Positions 47,841-62,800 are shown, counted from the stretch's first letter. The stretch is DNA of 64,000 nt from Pampus argenteus (GCA_036937835.1 CM072864.1:25132501-25196500); one strand, 5' to 3'. The notes: generated by a model not told the origin, from the letters alone. Program-made: numbers and translations.

Positions 47841-49815
47841 TTTGTAAACAAACTATTCTAAATATGTGACATAAAAAAGCTTCAAGGTCAGAATATTACT
47901 TAATAGCTGATGACGTTTAACTTACTGACATGGCACATTTATAATGATGAAAGCTAATGAGTGTTTGGATTCATTTTCTAATAAAAAGGCAGCAGGTTAG
48001 CTCTTCAGCATAGGTTACCACGGTGACAATGCAACATCCAGCAAGGCAACACATTTCTAATTCATGGTTTAATGTAACATGAGCTATGTATTTCTACTGT
48101 TGACTTGACAATAATCTCAACAGAAGACAGAGATTGTTGCCATGATAACTAAACTTCTTTACCTGAAGCAACACATCCCCACTAAATGCATTGCTGTTTT
48201 TACTTTAAACAGATAAAACAGATAAAGTGAATATGAAGGTGCAATAACCTGCAGTTCCTTCAAAAGCTACAAAATGCTATTTCCAAAAAATAAAAATAAA
48301 ATAGAATAAATCAGACTCTGTCTAACCAGAGCCAATTTTGCACCTTTGTGGACAATACAGTTGAACGACATTTGATTCTTTAAGAGCTCCAGTTTGATGT
48401 TTCTGGCACAAGAGGCTGATGAACTCCTGGAAATATGTTTTCACTCTGGTGCTCACAGGATGTCTCTCACTATATCTATTGGCACAATAAATCAAAATAC
48501 AATCACAATCTCATGTCAGGCCTCCACCTGTAAGTGGAATAAACACGTCATAAAAACGTGCCAATGACATGGTCATTTATTACCCCATCAAAATTTTAAA
48601 ACTAACATGTAGAAATGTTGATTTCAAATTTCAGAAGGACTAGTTTACGATAATTAAGTTTTAAACTGTAAATCATGCAAAGATATAGAAGTAGAACCCC
48701 AGATTTAATATGTGAAAATGTGCAGAATGTGTGGCCCTTAAATATAAGAAATGACATGTACATGCACAGACTTTTTATGGCAGAACACCGTTTGTCTTCT
48801 AAGGCATTTTTCTTAAACTCAGTTCAAAGTTAGTCTGCAACACTACATATATGTAATAGTTGTGTATCAATGTTTGGGCTGCATCCCACCATGTTACTGA
48901 AGGAAAGCTCTAAACGCAGGGATTTGCTGTCACCCACATTTGCAGACAGTACATTGTCTAAAAAAAGTGACCCAACAAGACACAAAGACAGAGCTCTACT
49001 TTCCAAGTCAGACGCTTATTGGCCATCTGGACTCATAAACCTGGAATGTGATACAATAAAAATGAGCACAGATGTGTCCATATTTATACGGAAGTAGTAA
49101 TAATTTTGCAATAAAGTTATTTCATACAAGAAGCCTCTTACGTACTGACTACAGCAATAATGTATGATCTCAGGTTATGGTTCAGGTTTAAATTGCATAC
49201 CTGTACACATAAGGTCCTCTCTGCTCCACCATGGGCTTTTCTCCATTTAATATCTCCTTTGGGTTGAAGATGTGGAAAAAGTAGATTGGATTTATTAATT
49301 GTCATATCAGCTTATTAGCATCTCAGTTAGCTTGCTAATGTTCAAACAGCAGCAGTTTAGCAGGCTGCCACTTGCTGTCAACGACTTTGACTATCTGAGC
49401 ATAAAACACAGTCGCGTTTAGTTCACTTCTGTTCCGTCTTTATTCCCTCTCATTAATGTTTGACCTGCTGATGTCGTTGCCTACACTGAATCCCACGCTG
49501 AGAATTGTGGGAGTTATAGTGTGTTTTCTATAAGGGTTCTACCAAAACATAATCAATAGGCAGCAAAAAATACATCGTAGAGTTGATCATTTTAATTGAC
49601 AATTAACTAATTTGCAGAATTATTATGGGTTGATATCAATATGCTAGGTATGTACATATATTCATATATGTAGAATGCCTGATCTGGATGCACCAACACT
49701 ACATTCCCCACAATGCAATGGTAGCCCGCAAACTCCCTGCAGCGCAGCAAGCGGACCGCGGCTTCATTATTCATCAGCAGTCAGAGCAGATGTCAACTTT
49801 CATCTGTCTCCCCAA
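47841..49815. other. Intergenic, nothing recognised
   Basis: Ordinary AT-rich DNA. A 75-codon open frame at 48870-49097 has no features that I can support as a gene. Confidence 0.45.
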
Positions 49816-49817
49816 AA

Positions 49818-50560
49818 ATGTCTAAACAGAAGGTAGACGCTGAGAACAGGGACTTTCAAACCAGGTGGGAGGCAGAGTACATGTTCGCGGAGGCAGAGGC
49901 GGTCCTGGCTAGTTTTGCACCCTGGGCAAAACATCCATTGGCACGCCCCCCACCTAAAGCCCAAACACCACCACCATACAAAAAGACAAAGAATATATAA
50001 TAATATTTGTTATTTTATTGCATACATTATTAAAGTACAAACGTTAACAACACTAGAGAAACAAATACAAAAATGAGATAAATAAATGAAAGATAGTACA
50101 AATAAAATATAATAAATAATAAAAAACTACTACTACAACTGCTACTACTACTGCTACCACACCATGATAACAAAAACTACTAAAATAAAATAAAAATAAA
50201 TAAATAAGAAATACTACTAATAATAATGAACATGATCTGTATTCAGTGCTCAGGCTGTAGCAGATTTTTCAACCTGGGTTTTTTCAGACCACATGAAAGT
50301 ACAGGCGTAAAGTGCAATTTAAAACCTCAAATCATCAATTTCATCATCACACGAAGTTTGTATGATTGATACTGATGATGGCGAGTCCTGAGAGACGCTC
50401 CTGTGACATAGTGGACCTCAAGTACGTTTTTATAAAGAGAAAAACTCCTTTCTGCCTCAGCTACTGTCACTAGAAGGGTCAAGCCAATCCTGAGCGCAGT
50501 CCACAGATTAGGGTAGATTACTGAAAACTCTTTGCTATTGCTATTCACAGTATTTATAGT
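49818..50560. pseudogene. hAT transposase fragments in two orientations
   Basis: On the + strand, 49818-49890 starts MSKQKVDAENRDFQTRW, like the N-terminus of GTF2IRD2/ZBED-type hAT transposases. It is cut by a repeat end (GAGGCAGAGGCGGTCCTGGC). On the minus strand, about 50560-50335 reads YPNLWTALRIGLTLLVTVAE, then AERSFS, the hAT C-terminal dimerisation block, with a later frame change. They are probably from different elements. Confidence 0.65.
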
Positions 50561-50576
50561 GATTACAAAAGTAAAA

Positions 50577-50577
<1 letters not shown>

Positions 50578-50612
<35 letters not shown>
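50578..50612. repeat. (CA)n microsatellite
   Basis: About 17 CA units next to the minus-strand hAT fragment. Confidence 0.9.
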
Positions 50613-50615
<3 letters not shown>

Positions 50616-51214
50616 GACATGTCCTGCAAAGATGTGGTTGCAGAGGTGGATGGCTCCTCATCTTGGCCAGTGGGAACTGACCCAAAATATTTCAGAAGCT
50701 CCCCTGAATTTACAATTGAGATACAAAATGTAAGTTTGATCACCCTTAACATGCATCAGTTACTCAATTAAAATAAACCATAAAAATGCATTAAAAATCC
50801 ATAAAAATGTATCATGTTTTAACATCCGATTAACTAAGCATACCACACTGCAAATTATTCAAAAAGCGATGTCACATATACTTTATAAAATGTCATGTCA
50901 ATGTATGTTGCACATAACCAATACATTACGTAGCTATAAAATTCTCTGTTAATATTTATAGCTGAAAAACAATTGTAGAGCAGAAGTTTGCGTTGTGTAG
51001 TCTGAAATCAAAATAATCCCCCGCCGCCCTCTTCCTCGCTTCTCCTGAGTGAGACTCAAAGTGCTCTCAGCTTCTGACCCCAATTTATCTATCTTTTTAT
51101 TTTCTATTTTCTATCTTAACGTTTAAATATCCCTTCAAAATAAGATTCATACACGCCACAAATACATTTATAAAGAAAATTTTATTTTGATGAACATTTC
51201 AAGCATTTCAGAAT

Positions 51215-51600
51215 AAATCAAATCAAATCAATGTCACATGTACAGAACAAATCAACACACACATATTGTACACTCACAATGAATTATAGTGAATTACAAT
51301 GAATGATGAATTATTACAGTAACAGTGAAACTAGTGGTAAAGATACAGATGCACAGTAGCAAATCATTAACTAACTATAAACTGTAATGGAGATATGTTA
51401 ACAATGATGACGGCGACAACACATGCAGAAGACGCCACGCAGGACCACAGCAGCAGACACAGTCCACAAGAACCTGCTGGACGAGAGAGCACAGAAACTC
51501 CGGGGAAGAAGTTTAGTTAGTAACATGCAGAGGGAGAGAGAGTGTGTCTCCCAGCAGTCTAGTCCAGCCTAGAAGTAACAAATGCATGGACTAGTTTTTC
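51215..51600 (-). repeat. L2 LINE 3' fragment
   Basis: AAATCAAATCAAATCAATGT, then ACAATGATGACGGCGACAAC and CAGAAACTCCGGGGAAGAAG match the 3' UTR of the 26-30 kb L2 copy. A short ORF2 piece (about 51559-51600) follows after a deletion. Confidence 0.85.
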
Positions 51601-53553
51601 TGCAAAAACAACTCCAAGTCAATGTAGTCAATGTCAAAAAACCTCAATACTTCACATAGGGCTGTTTTTCTTTTAGCTTCTGCACATTTGTGTGCCCGCT
51701 AAGACTCGGTAAGGTTTTTCAAAATAAAAGATCGTCCAGACTTAGATAATATATAAAACGGAAATAATTAATTATTTTTTTCTGTGGCTCGGTACCAAAT
51801 GATCCATGGACTGGTACCGGTCAGGGGATTGTGGACCACTGCTCTAAGGTGCAAAGACTGCTACTTCAGCTGAGTCTACATGTGATTTTGCTTTTTTCTG
51901 CAAAGAAAAACTGAAAAAATAAGAAACTGTTATCCATCCAAATGCATGACATACAGCTTAACAAACCTAAAGTAAATTCAGATCATGACTTACTTTTATT
52001 ATTCGGTCCTTCATTACTGCTGATCCCACAATCAGAAGAATCACTGCAAAAATCTCTGTCACAGTCCCTGTCACCACAAATCATAAACAGCTACTGTGGA
52101 TTTATTGATGGCCATGGTTGCTAATAATAATCAATGTCGTCTGATAATAAAATGTCTTCTGCACATCCAACAGGCTAAAATATGTGCAGCGTGAAGGGGG
52201 TCTTCAAGAGTTTTTATCCAGATTATACAGATCTTTAACATATTTTAAACTATTGTTAATACTGATGTTAATGTTAAAAAAAGGAAAAAAGCCCGTTTCT
52301 CATGACGTCATCAAAACATTACAACCGTTAATGGGCGTGGCCTGGACGGTTAACGGCTCTGGCTTCTTAAAAAAATATATTTTCAACTGATAAGCACTAA
52401 TTTAACCAGCATTTCTTTCGGATCTACTGTCAAAGGTAGGAGTATGGTAATTTTAATTGAATATAAACATAGCATCACATAAATATTTGGTTAACCAGAT
52501 TAATTTCATAACTGTTTAGTGTAGTTATAGTTAAGAGTCAAGCATCCTGCTCATCCAAGGGCGCCACACACTGTCAGTGACCGCTAACGTTAGCAGGCTA
52601 ACCATGTAGCTACCATTACTTACTGTTACCATGCAGAGAATTACAGTCATAAATGTGTGTGACACGGCACTAAATTTAAATGACTAGTCATGTCCATATT
52701 AGGCCGAGGAAAAGTGTCTCCCCCAGTGCCTAGTATATTTTTCCAGGAGACAGATTTCTCCTCCGCTAATGCTAACGCTAATGCTAACCTTAAGTTACAG
52801 AGAATCCACAGAATTAATAATAAGGTTCAAAAAAGTGGCAGCAGAGTTCATTAAATTGTCTGTTGGCTGTCTGAAAGCTGACATCATGAGTACGAATCCC
52901 TTCATAAGTCCTCCAAAATGTTAAAAAATGATTTATTATGTAACATTTTAATCTAACTGACTGTTGGTGTTAACAGCCATTATTTCTAATATGCTTAAAT
53001 CAGTTAGTGAGCGTGTTGAAGGTTTCGGTTCCGGCAAGCTGGACACTTTGAGTCAAATGGGTCTGCGGTTGCTGGTAGTTAAAGACAAACCCAACAGTAT
53101 CTGTCCTAGTAAATGATATTACATTGAATGTTGAGTATATATATTCGTCTGGTCCTTTTTGTCTTAACGGTTATGTTAACTTTACAGTCTCCTACTTAAG
53201 TCACTGTCCACACTACTGTGTTAACATTTCCTATTGTATTCATAAGCTGACCATTTTATTTTTCTGTGATTTACACTTATCAAGCTCACTTTGAATTTGA
53301 CCAAATAAACAATTTAGAGGTTTTAAAAAATTAAGACTGAGCTATGTTTCATAATCTTATATGCTCCTTTAAGGAGGAAGCTGGTAAAGTACCACCCTAG
53401 AAAACTACAGGCCCATAGATGCAGCTGGGGTACTGTCAAGTCCTGTAAACAGTTGTTTATCTTATCTCTTTCCCTTCTTCTCTCTCACCTGCTTGTTCTG
53501 CCATCTTTGTACCGCTTCCTCTCTGTTTGACGCCCCCCCCAAAGCTTCACATC
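51601..53553. other. Intergenic / upstream of the calcium channel gene
   Basis: A DNA-element end with CGGTACCAAATGATCCATGG lies near 51790-51840. The rest is unremarkable. No promoter or untranslated exon of the downstream gene could be fixed. Confidence 0.4.
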
Positions 53554-53801
53554 ATGAGTGACTGTGATAGGCAGGATGAGCAACAGCAGCAGGAAGTTTC
53601 TCTTACTTCAGAACAAGGACAGCTGCCGTACCCATCTCTGGCCCGCTTAGAACAAACCACATGGCCCCGGAGCTGGAGTCTGTGCATCATTCATAACCCA
53701 TATCCTTCCATACTGCTGATCTTATAATACAGCCGTGGTGCTACACCTGCTTAGTAATGTGTATGTGTGATGATTAGACTTATAAACCCCATTTAAATAT
53801 A

Positions 53802-53868
<67 letters not shown>

Positions 53869-56800
53869 ACCTAGAATCAGTATACCTTTTTCAGGTACTG
53901 TATGCATCTGTTTCATTGTAAGTCCTGTTCTCTGCTGTGTGTAAGTGCATGCTCTGTGTTTTGACCTTAACCTCTTTCCCTACGTGGTTTGATTATGTGT
54001 CTCTTTTGATGGTCCTGCTGAACTGTGTGTCCCTGGGCATGTACAAACCATGTGAGGAGCAGAGTGACAAGCTGCAGGTTAGTTTGATCTGTGCTTTTGC
54101 AGTGACATAAATGTCTTCTTTACATACAATTCTGAGAGGGCGTTCTCAGTATTTTCCTGTCAAGCTGCATTTCTACTGTTTACAACTGTGCCTGTAGTTG
54201 CCACAAGGCTAGATACCTGTGCTGTGAAGTGAATCTTTCAGTGTCTGAGTGATATATTGTTCTATGTGACATGGTTGTCCAGTTTCAAAACATATTATGT
54301 TCATTCAAACTGTATACACTATAGTGTTAAAGTTGAGTTTCACTCCACTGTTTTAGATCTGGCTGACAGCAGTGACACAGTCAAAGTGTCCATAATGCTT
54401 CTTTTAAATCAATGATAATGCATTCATTTCATTCATTGTCTTTGGGTCTCATGTCTGACTTGTGTCATTTGTTTCAGCATGTTCTTGTGATTTGGGATTT
54501 AGGTTGATTTCTGCTAAGCCAGAGTACTTTTACCACGTGTTACCAGAAGTGATGTCATTTCTTTGTATGTTTAATTGTGCTTCTTTCTTTCTTTGTTTTT
54601 TTTTCATGTATGACCAGATATTGGATGCTTTCATCTTCACATTCTTTGTGATGGAGATGCTCATCAAGGCAGTGGCCCTGGGAATCGTTGGCCATGAAGA
54701 AAGCTTGTTCAGCAACAACTGGAACAAGTTCGACGTCTTCATCATCTGTGGAGAGTCAGTACACTGCAGTAGCTTTTCGCTCTATTGTGTGTCTTTCATC
54801 TGCAGTCACCTTAGGAAAATATCACATTTAATTCCCCATTTTTCCAGGTTTAACATGTGCATGTGCATACAGGCACATCCACAAACGCAGCATGTTTGTT
54901 AGTTTTAAACAGCTCTGGTCTGACTCTTTGACTATATTTTAGAGAAGCCTCTCATGAGTTTCATGACTGTTTTTGTAAATGAAATAGCACTAACTGAAGC
55001 AGCCTCTTCATGGTTCCATCTTCAACTCTCCCTGCAGGGTGTTGGATCATTTCCTGGCTTCCCTTGGCATCTTGTCCGGGTTGCGAGTGTTTTCGCCCAT
55101 GAGACTGATCGGCCGAGTACCGAGTAAGTTGACAGGACTTGGTGAGACATGGACTTGCAATTAATTATCTGTCCACTACCGTATCATAATAATATAAATG
55201 AACATAAATGTATAAATTCACACAATATATTACATATGCATATGTACTATATTGTGTGTAACACTTCCTGCGCTTACTTGTGCAGGTATGCGAGTCTTGG
55301 TGACGGACATTGTCAACACCCTGCCCATGCTTGTAAATGTTTTGGTCCTCTACATCTTCGTCATCCACATCTTCGGTGTCATGGGAGTCCAGATGTGGGC
55401 GGGGCAGCTGCGCAACCGCTGCTTCATGGGAGAGGAGATCTCCACGTGAGTCTGCTCTTTCAGAGGTGGCACGAATAACTTTCAGAGAGCGTTGATTTAT
55501 ATTTAAAGCTTCAACTTACAATCATTTTCGTTCTTAAGTTTAATTATTAATTTGTCACTATACTGATTGCAAACATGGGGGACTTTTAAATTTTAAGACA
55601 CTCAACTCTGCATTTGCATTTCATCTTCCTCTGTTAAATAAGAACTATATCCTTACCTTCAATTTAGTTCACTATGTTAAAAAGAAAGTCAACTAATTTA
55701 CTAAACTAATGTACTGATACTTGCCTACTGAGAAAATAAATGCTAAACAAACGGGCATCGAGCAAATGTCACGTTTTCATTTATTTTGGTATTATAAGGT
55801 AGTTGCATCATTTTAGAGTAAAGTTGAAAAGTGGATTTCATTTTCTGATTCAAATTTGTATATCTGTCCTTTAACCACAATGTTTGGTGATTGAAGGGAT
55901 GATCATCATTGTGATGGGAAAAATAAATACACAGTATTTAAAGCTATAAAATGGGTTCTTGGAAATTATGTTTTTTTGAGCATAAGTGGGATGCTTTGAT
56001 TCAGGGTGAAGGCTGGAGTTTAAAAAAGTAAATAAATAAAATAAAGCAACATTGGGACATTGATAAAGATCAACTAAAGGGGTGTAAATATGTTCCTTTT
56101 TTATCCAGAAAGTACAACATATCCCTCAGTCCATACTATGCGACCAAGTATGGTGAAAAAAACCCATTCATCTGTTCGCCTAAAAACAAGAACGGGATGC
56201 GGCACTGCCGCGATGTGCCGCCTTCCACCGAGGACGGAGTCACCTGCTTGCTGGACCCTCGCCACCAGGACTCATTGGCCGTGACCAACAGCTGTGTAAA
56301 CTGGAACGTTTACTACAATGTTTGTCGCGCCGGGGACCACAACCCTCAGGAGGACGCCATCAATTTTGACAACATCGGCTTTGCCTGGATAGCCATATTC
56401 CAGGTAGGTTTTGAAACAAAACTCAGAGGTCAGAGAAACTTTTTTCTTAATGGCAGTCAGCATGTATCTATCTATTATATATCTATTGATCTATGATAAT
56501 TATATGTGAATCAAGCTTTTGTCCTCAAGTTTTTCAACTAATTTTTCACCATATTTTTTAACTGAGAGCTTCTTATTAAATGTTCATTTCTTTCATTCAT
56601 GGTCATATTAAAGTAGAATAAAAAGTGCCACATATCACTTTCCTTTCTGTCTGTCTCTACATCCAGGCCGTCACACTGGAAGGATGGACAGAGATCATGT
56701 ATTATGTCATGGATGCTAACTCCTTCTGGAGTTTTGTATTTTTTGTACTGGTCACTATTGTAAGTACCCACATGCTGTCTACTTGGGTTTATTTTTATAC

Positions 56801-59800
56801 TTATTCTTTTTTACAACCTTAATATTTGACCATGAGTCTCAAAAATAACCTGAATATACTGTATAAATGAAGTTTTGCTATTCTTACATATCGGTCTTGC
56901 TTGCTCTGAGTATCTGCTCTTTATTCCCCGACCCAGATTGGCTCCTTCGTCATGATGAATTTGTGTGCAGTCGTCATCGTCACCCAGTTCTCAGAGACCG
57001 AGAGGGAGACGGATGAGCTGCACGTTGGCTTGTCCATCAAGCGGCTGTTGGACAAGTTTAAATCCTTCATTTTGTGCACATTCAGCAGGTCGGATACAGA
57101 ACAGAAGTACTTGAAGCATGTTGCATATATTTTTCAAATCTCCTTTGCCTCAGCAACAACAATGTCAGACGTATTCCTCAAAATTGTGTTTTAATTGAAT
57201 TGTTTAGGGGTTTTTATCAGTTATTGATTGTCATTTGTACTGTTATTCCTTTTACCAATAGACTTTCTAACAACAGCGTGAACCTGACTGGAGGTGGCGG
57301 TGGGAGAAATGCGTCATTGGTGAGACTAGTCTCTGCAGTATCAGCACCAGCGGCATTGTTGCCTCAGCAGCAAGGAGCCACTTAAATGACTTGCCTGTAT
57401 CCCCCTTTAGGATGCAGGTCAAAGTCCACGACACAGTAACAGTAGTGTGGTTCAGGCCTGCAAACAACTCAAGGAACAACTTAAGAGGGTTGTTGAAAGT
57501 AGACTGTTTGACCAAGCGATCATGTTGACTGTGTTCCTCTGTGTTCTTGCAATAGCCATCGAGCACCATGAGCAGGTGAGGAGGAGGAGGGGGAGTGTGT
57601 CTGACTGCTTAACTGTTTTGAGGCTAAAGTAAGTGCCACGAGCCTCTGTATTGGATGCAAACACATTTCCCTTCACAGGACCCATATGTGTGATCATTTG
57701 ATGTTTCCACTGATGTCATGCTAGTACCTTCTACTCAAGCTGAGTGCCAATGCTGCTGTTTCTAGTGTATGGACATCTTTGTCATCCTCAAAAACAGCAT
57801 TTGGGCTTCAGTGTTTTGTTATGTGGGGATGAAAAGAGAGACATTCCTAATGCTTCTTTCAAAACAGTTTTGAAACCCGACAACACTCCTCTTTTTACGG
57901 AATGTTATATGCTGGCTGTGTTAGCGATGTGTATCTGTCTTAATCATATCTTTGTTTTTTTTCCTGGCAGCCAAAAGAGTTGACAAATGTGTTACAGATC
58001 AGCAACATCGTCTTTGTCCTTATATTTGTGGTGGAGATGGTCCTGAAGCTGCTGGCTGTCACATGGGCATACTTTAAAGACAGAAACAACGTCTTTTACT
58101 TTATCATCATTATCATCAGGTAATATGAACCCATATAGTCAACATGCTGTTTTGTCCTGTGATATAAGCTTCCATTGAAATTCTCATTATATCTATATTT
58201 CATTATTTGAGTTGTATGTAGTTTTCAGACCAAATTGGCCAAATACTTTTGCAGAAAACTTACTACATGGGGTTGCTCTTGTTGGTTTCCAGTTTATGGG
58301 ATATCATCTCTAAAGCTGACAGCAGGTTGTCAGTCCTGCGTGCGTTTCGTCTGCTGTGGTTTGTGAGATTGCTTCACTTCTTTCCTTACCTGAAGGAACA
58401 CCTGCTCATGCTGAAAAGGACCGCGGAGAAGGCCGCCACACTTTGCATGCTACTGCTGTTTGCTACCTTCATCTTTAGGCGTGTACATACACACACACAC
58501 ATTTGAACACGACATGTCTATCTGCAGGTGAAGTCACAGGAAATCATAACAGATGCTGTTGTAATCATTCATGAGATGCATTAAATGATCCTGAATTCAT
58601 GCTCTTGTTTCCTTACAGTTTATTGGGTATGTACCTGTTTGGATGCAAGTTTAGCTTCAAGACAGTGGATGGAGACACCATCATTGACCGCAAAAACTTT
58701 GACTCTCTCCTCTGGTCCATGGTCACTGTATTCCAGGTTAGTGCTTGGTTTCGTGTATTCCATCCTTTGCAATATGTGATCTCTGTTTTTGTTACTCTCT
58801 TTTATCTAGATTCTGACTGAGGAGGACTGGAATCTAGTCCTGTACAACGCCATGTCTGCCACCTCCCCATGGTCTGCTCTCTACTTTGTGGCTCTCATTA
58901 TTTTGGGAAAACTTGTGATCCTCAACGTACTCCTTGGAATAGCTGTTAAGAGCTATCGGGTGAATGTAAGGGTCTCCGCATGTTTTTATTCAATGAACAG
59001 CACACTCAAACACTATTAATATTAACATTAATTAATATTAACCTGTTATTCCAGCACTCCTCCAGTACCAACCACAGCTTGTCTTCTGAGAATGATGTTT
59101 CACAGACGGATAACGAGGAACATGTATGTCGTAGCTTTCAGATTCTGGACTCAGAGTGTGTGTTCTTTGTTACAGTGTGGACATTGACTCATGCTCAGAC
59201 CTATTTTATTTTCCAGAGCCCGTCAAGACCCGAGCAGCCCTGCTCTGTCTCTTTCCATTTGCCCGACGAATCTGTTGCAATAAATCCCCCAGCTGCATTC
59301 AAAGACGATGTAAGTTCCTAGTACGATAAATCTGGTTTTACACTCAATAATGCGGCAGCAACTGATGTAAAATATAAAAAATAAATAAATCTGCAGTATT
59401 TTGCTGGTGTACCACAGCTCTGTGGTGAAACTTTCATTGTGTTTATGCTTTTGTATAAGGAGAGGCGGCTGAACTTCCCATGGAAAGTGCTCCGCTGGTG
59501 CAAAGAGCGTGAAGAATGGTCATTCTACGTCTTGTCTCCACACAACAGGTAAGTGTCATGAACACACACACACACACACACAATACCACTATCAGTAATT
59601 TTCTGTATTATACTACTATATATACATATAAACATCTTGAAGGTAGCTTATATTCAAGTGCACTACAAAATATCTGACTTTAAAATGTAAAAGCAATGTT
59701 TTAAAATGTAATGCATAAAATAGTTCACACTTCAGTAGCTTTTCCTACCTATTTGAAGGTATGCAATGTAGGATTTTGTATACACATACAATCATCATGT

Positions 59801-62800
59801 ATGACCCGCTACACATGCATGGTGGTGTATTTATCTGCAGAGACGCTGCCCTCTGTCTGCATTTTCTTATTTTCTCATCATTTTGCTGATGTTTCTGGAC
59901 GCACTGTTGGCCTCCACCATATTGTATTCAAGTGTGTGTGTGTTTAGGTTCCGTATCTGTTGCCAACATGTCATTTCGCATCAGAATTTCGACCGCATGG
60001 TTCTGCTTTTCATTCTTCTGAGCTGTGTCAACATTGCTTTGGAGCGACCTGGAATAGACCCCGACAGCATGGTGAGCCTTGAATACAGAACGTCTAACTT
60101 GCTCCATCCTGCTGTTACCCAGCAGACAGGCTCACAGTAAACCCTGCAACATATATGTTTGTGATCAGAGTATGATAGATATAGACACACACACACACAC
60201 ACACTCACTGCATATGTGAGGCCACACAGCAGAAACAGCGAAATACACACAATGAGCACAGTCAAACTGGATAATATGTATTTTCATTGAACAAATACTA
60301 TGTTTGTGAGTTTGATTATATGAAATACAAAACGCGTATTAAAAATTAATCTCATTCTACCCTTCAGGAGCGATGGATCCTGAAGACGTCCCGCTATGTG
60401 TTCTCTGCCGTGTTTTTCATAGAGATGCTCTTTAAGGTGAACATCACTTTTCTCTTGTAGCCTTGGTGGCCTATGGTCATTGGGAAAAGTAACATAAAAT
60501 CCCTTGTATAGCGCAGACGATTACATGAAGTAGTGTATCAGTGGTGAGTTGATAATAGTGTAAGCTTGTGTTGTGCTTCACAACCAGGTTCTAGCACTTG
60601 GTTTGCTGTTTGGGAAGGAGAGCTACTGTCGGTCCCCCTGGAACATCGTGGATGGCTCCTTGGTGATTCTGTCTTCAGTCCACATCATTGTGTCTCTGGT
60701 CTACACGGACAAAGATAACGTGTTGGACATTGTGAAAGTCCTACGCCTGCTTCGTGTACTTCGCCCGCTTAGGTGCATGACTTTTGTTTATTTTTTCTTT
60801 GTTTTACGTTTGTGTAAGCTGCTACAGGCGTGTTCTTGTGCGTCATATTTCAGTTCAGTTGTGTTTGTATCTGTAAGTACACAAGCTGTTTTTTCTAACA
60901 AACATCTTTGTGTTTGCGCTTGTGTGTCCCAGGGTGATCAAACGAGCCCCGAGACTGAAGCTGGCTGTGGAGGCTCTGATTGCCTCAGTGAAACCCATCA
61001 CAAACATCATTCTCATCTGCAGCATCTTCTTCTTTTTCTTTGGCATCCTTGGGGTGCAGGTGAGGCATGAACACACAGTTCAGAATGACTTTTTTGTCCA
61101 AGTGAAAATATTAAACATGATGGTATGAATCTTTTTTGTTCTTAGTGCAAACGGTGTAACATCTGATTGTTGTTGATGCAGTTGAGACAATGTGAACAGA
61201 ACAACCTGACTGTGTCTTTATCTCACACAAACACTCTCTAGCTGTTCAAAGGGAAGTTCTATCACTGTGTCGGTCGGGACATACGAGCCATCACCAACAA
61301 GAGCGAGTGTCTGTCGTCTGACTACCGCTGGGAACGGAAGACTTTCAACTTTGACAATCTGCCTCAGGTTCGCACCGACATACAGTGGAAGAAAGAAAAT
61401 TCACACCAGCACAAAATGTACTACTGTGGCTGGAGACTACACATTAAAACCTCATGAAATGTATCTCATTTAAAAGTAATCTGAGTGTTATAATGGCAGC
61501 ATGTCTGCATGAGATGGTGAGAAAATCCCCCTGTGTTGACCTAACACTTATTTCCTTGCTTCCCGTTCAGGCTCTGATGTCCTTGTTTGTCATGTACTCT
61601 AAGGATGGCTGGGTGAACATCATGTATGATGGACTGGATGCTGTGGGAGTACACAAACAGGTACTGTCTCATAACTCTTGACATCCATAAAAGTCGTTAG
61701 TGACGCTTTGTAAGCCTTCAGCATGTGACATTAGCTCGGCCAGTTTTACATGTCAGTCTCCTGTTTGAAAAAAGTCACCTTCATGAAGCAGCAGCCTGCG
61801 AACAAGCACAGTGTTAATATGCAGACAGCAGTGTTGTAAATTTAAAAATTTAACCTGACGTCTCTTCTCTTCTCAGCCTGTGAGGAACCACAACAGCTGG
61901 ATGTTGATTTTTTTCATCTCCTTCATGATTGTGAGCATCTTTCTTCTGGACATGTTCATCAGTATAATGGTGGACACCTTCCATGAGTGTCAGCAGAAGC
62001 AACGGAGAAATGTCATCTTACCAACGGAAGGAGGAGACGAGGACCAGGCCAACAGAGGGGAAGGTAGGTAGTGCTTTGTCTTTTAGAACCTAAAACCCAA
62101 AAGAGAAAGACTGACCCACCACACGCAAAGAGTGATTAACTGTATTCCTTCAACATTCAGTGAAGATGTAGCCAAATTAATCTCTCACTTACTAAACAAC
62201 CACAATTAAACTAGCTGTTGCTGAAACTTTAAAGGAATATTCTACCATTTTTGAAAATACACTTGTACTGAAATATCCACACATGAATCCTCCTGTGCTG
62301 TAAGTTGAACACCTTCACAAGTTGAAAATTTGCTGCACAAACAGCTGGTTTACACATGCAGGTAGTGACAGTGACTCTGATTGTCTCTCGTTTGGTTTTG
62401 TCCATGTTCAGTATTGATATAAAAAAAATTGATTGGAGCCGCTTTAAAAACATTTAACTGCATTTTTACTGTGTGTGCGTGTGTGCGTCTGTGTGTGTGT
62501 CCAGATCTTGAGCCTTATTATGAACACTACTCCCCCCTACGTCGCTCCATCCACACCCTGTGCACCAGCAACATTCTGGACCACTTTGTGATCATCATAA
62601 TTTTCATCAGCGTGTTTATTGTGTCTTTTGAGCACTATAATCAACCTCAGGTAATGTGCACACACATACACACACACACATACTTGTGACACACATGAAA
62701 TGAGTTTGCATCTACTGCGTGTGTCTGTGTGTTCAGTATGTGCTGCAGCTGACGGAGTACTCGTACTACGTCTTCACTGCCATCCATATCGTGGAGGTCC

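Noticed and set aside
48870..49097. 75-codon open frame
   Set aside because: No domain, no splice context, no conserved pattern visible.
52330..52440. Possible untranslated first exon of the calcium channel gene
   Set aside because: A GT donor-like site after TACTGTCAAAG is the only support; no matching promoter signal or transcript evidence.
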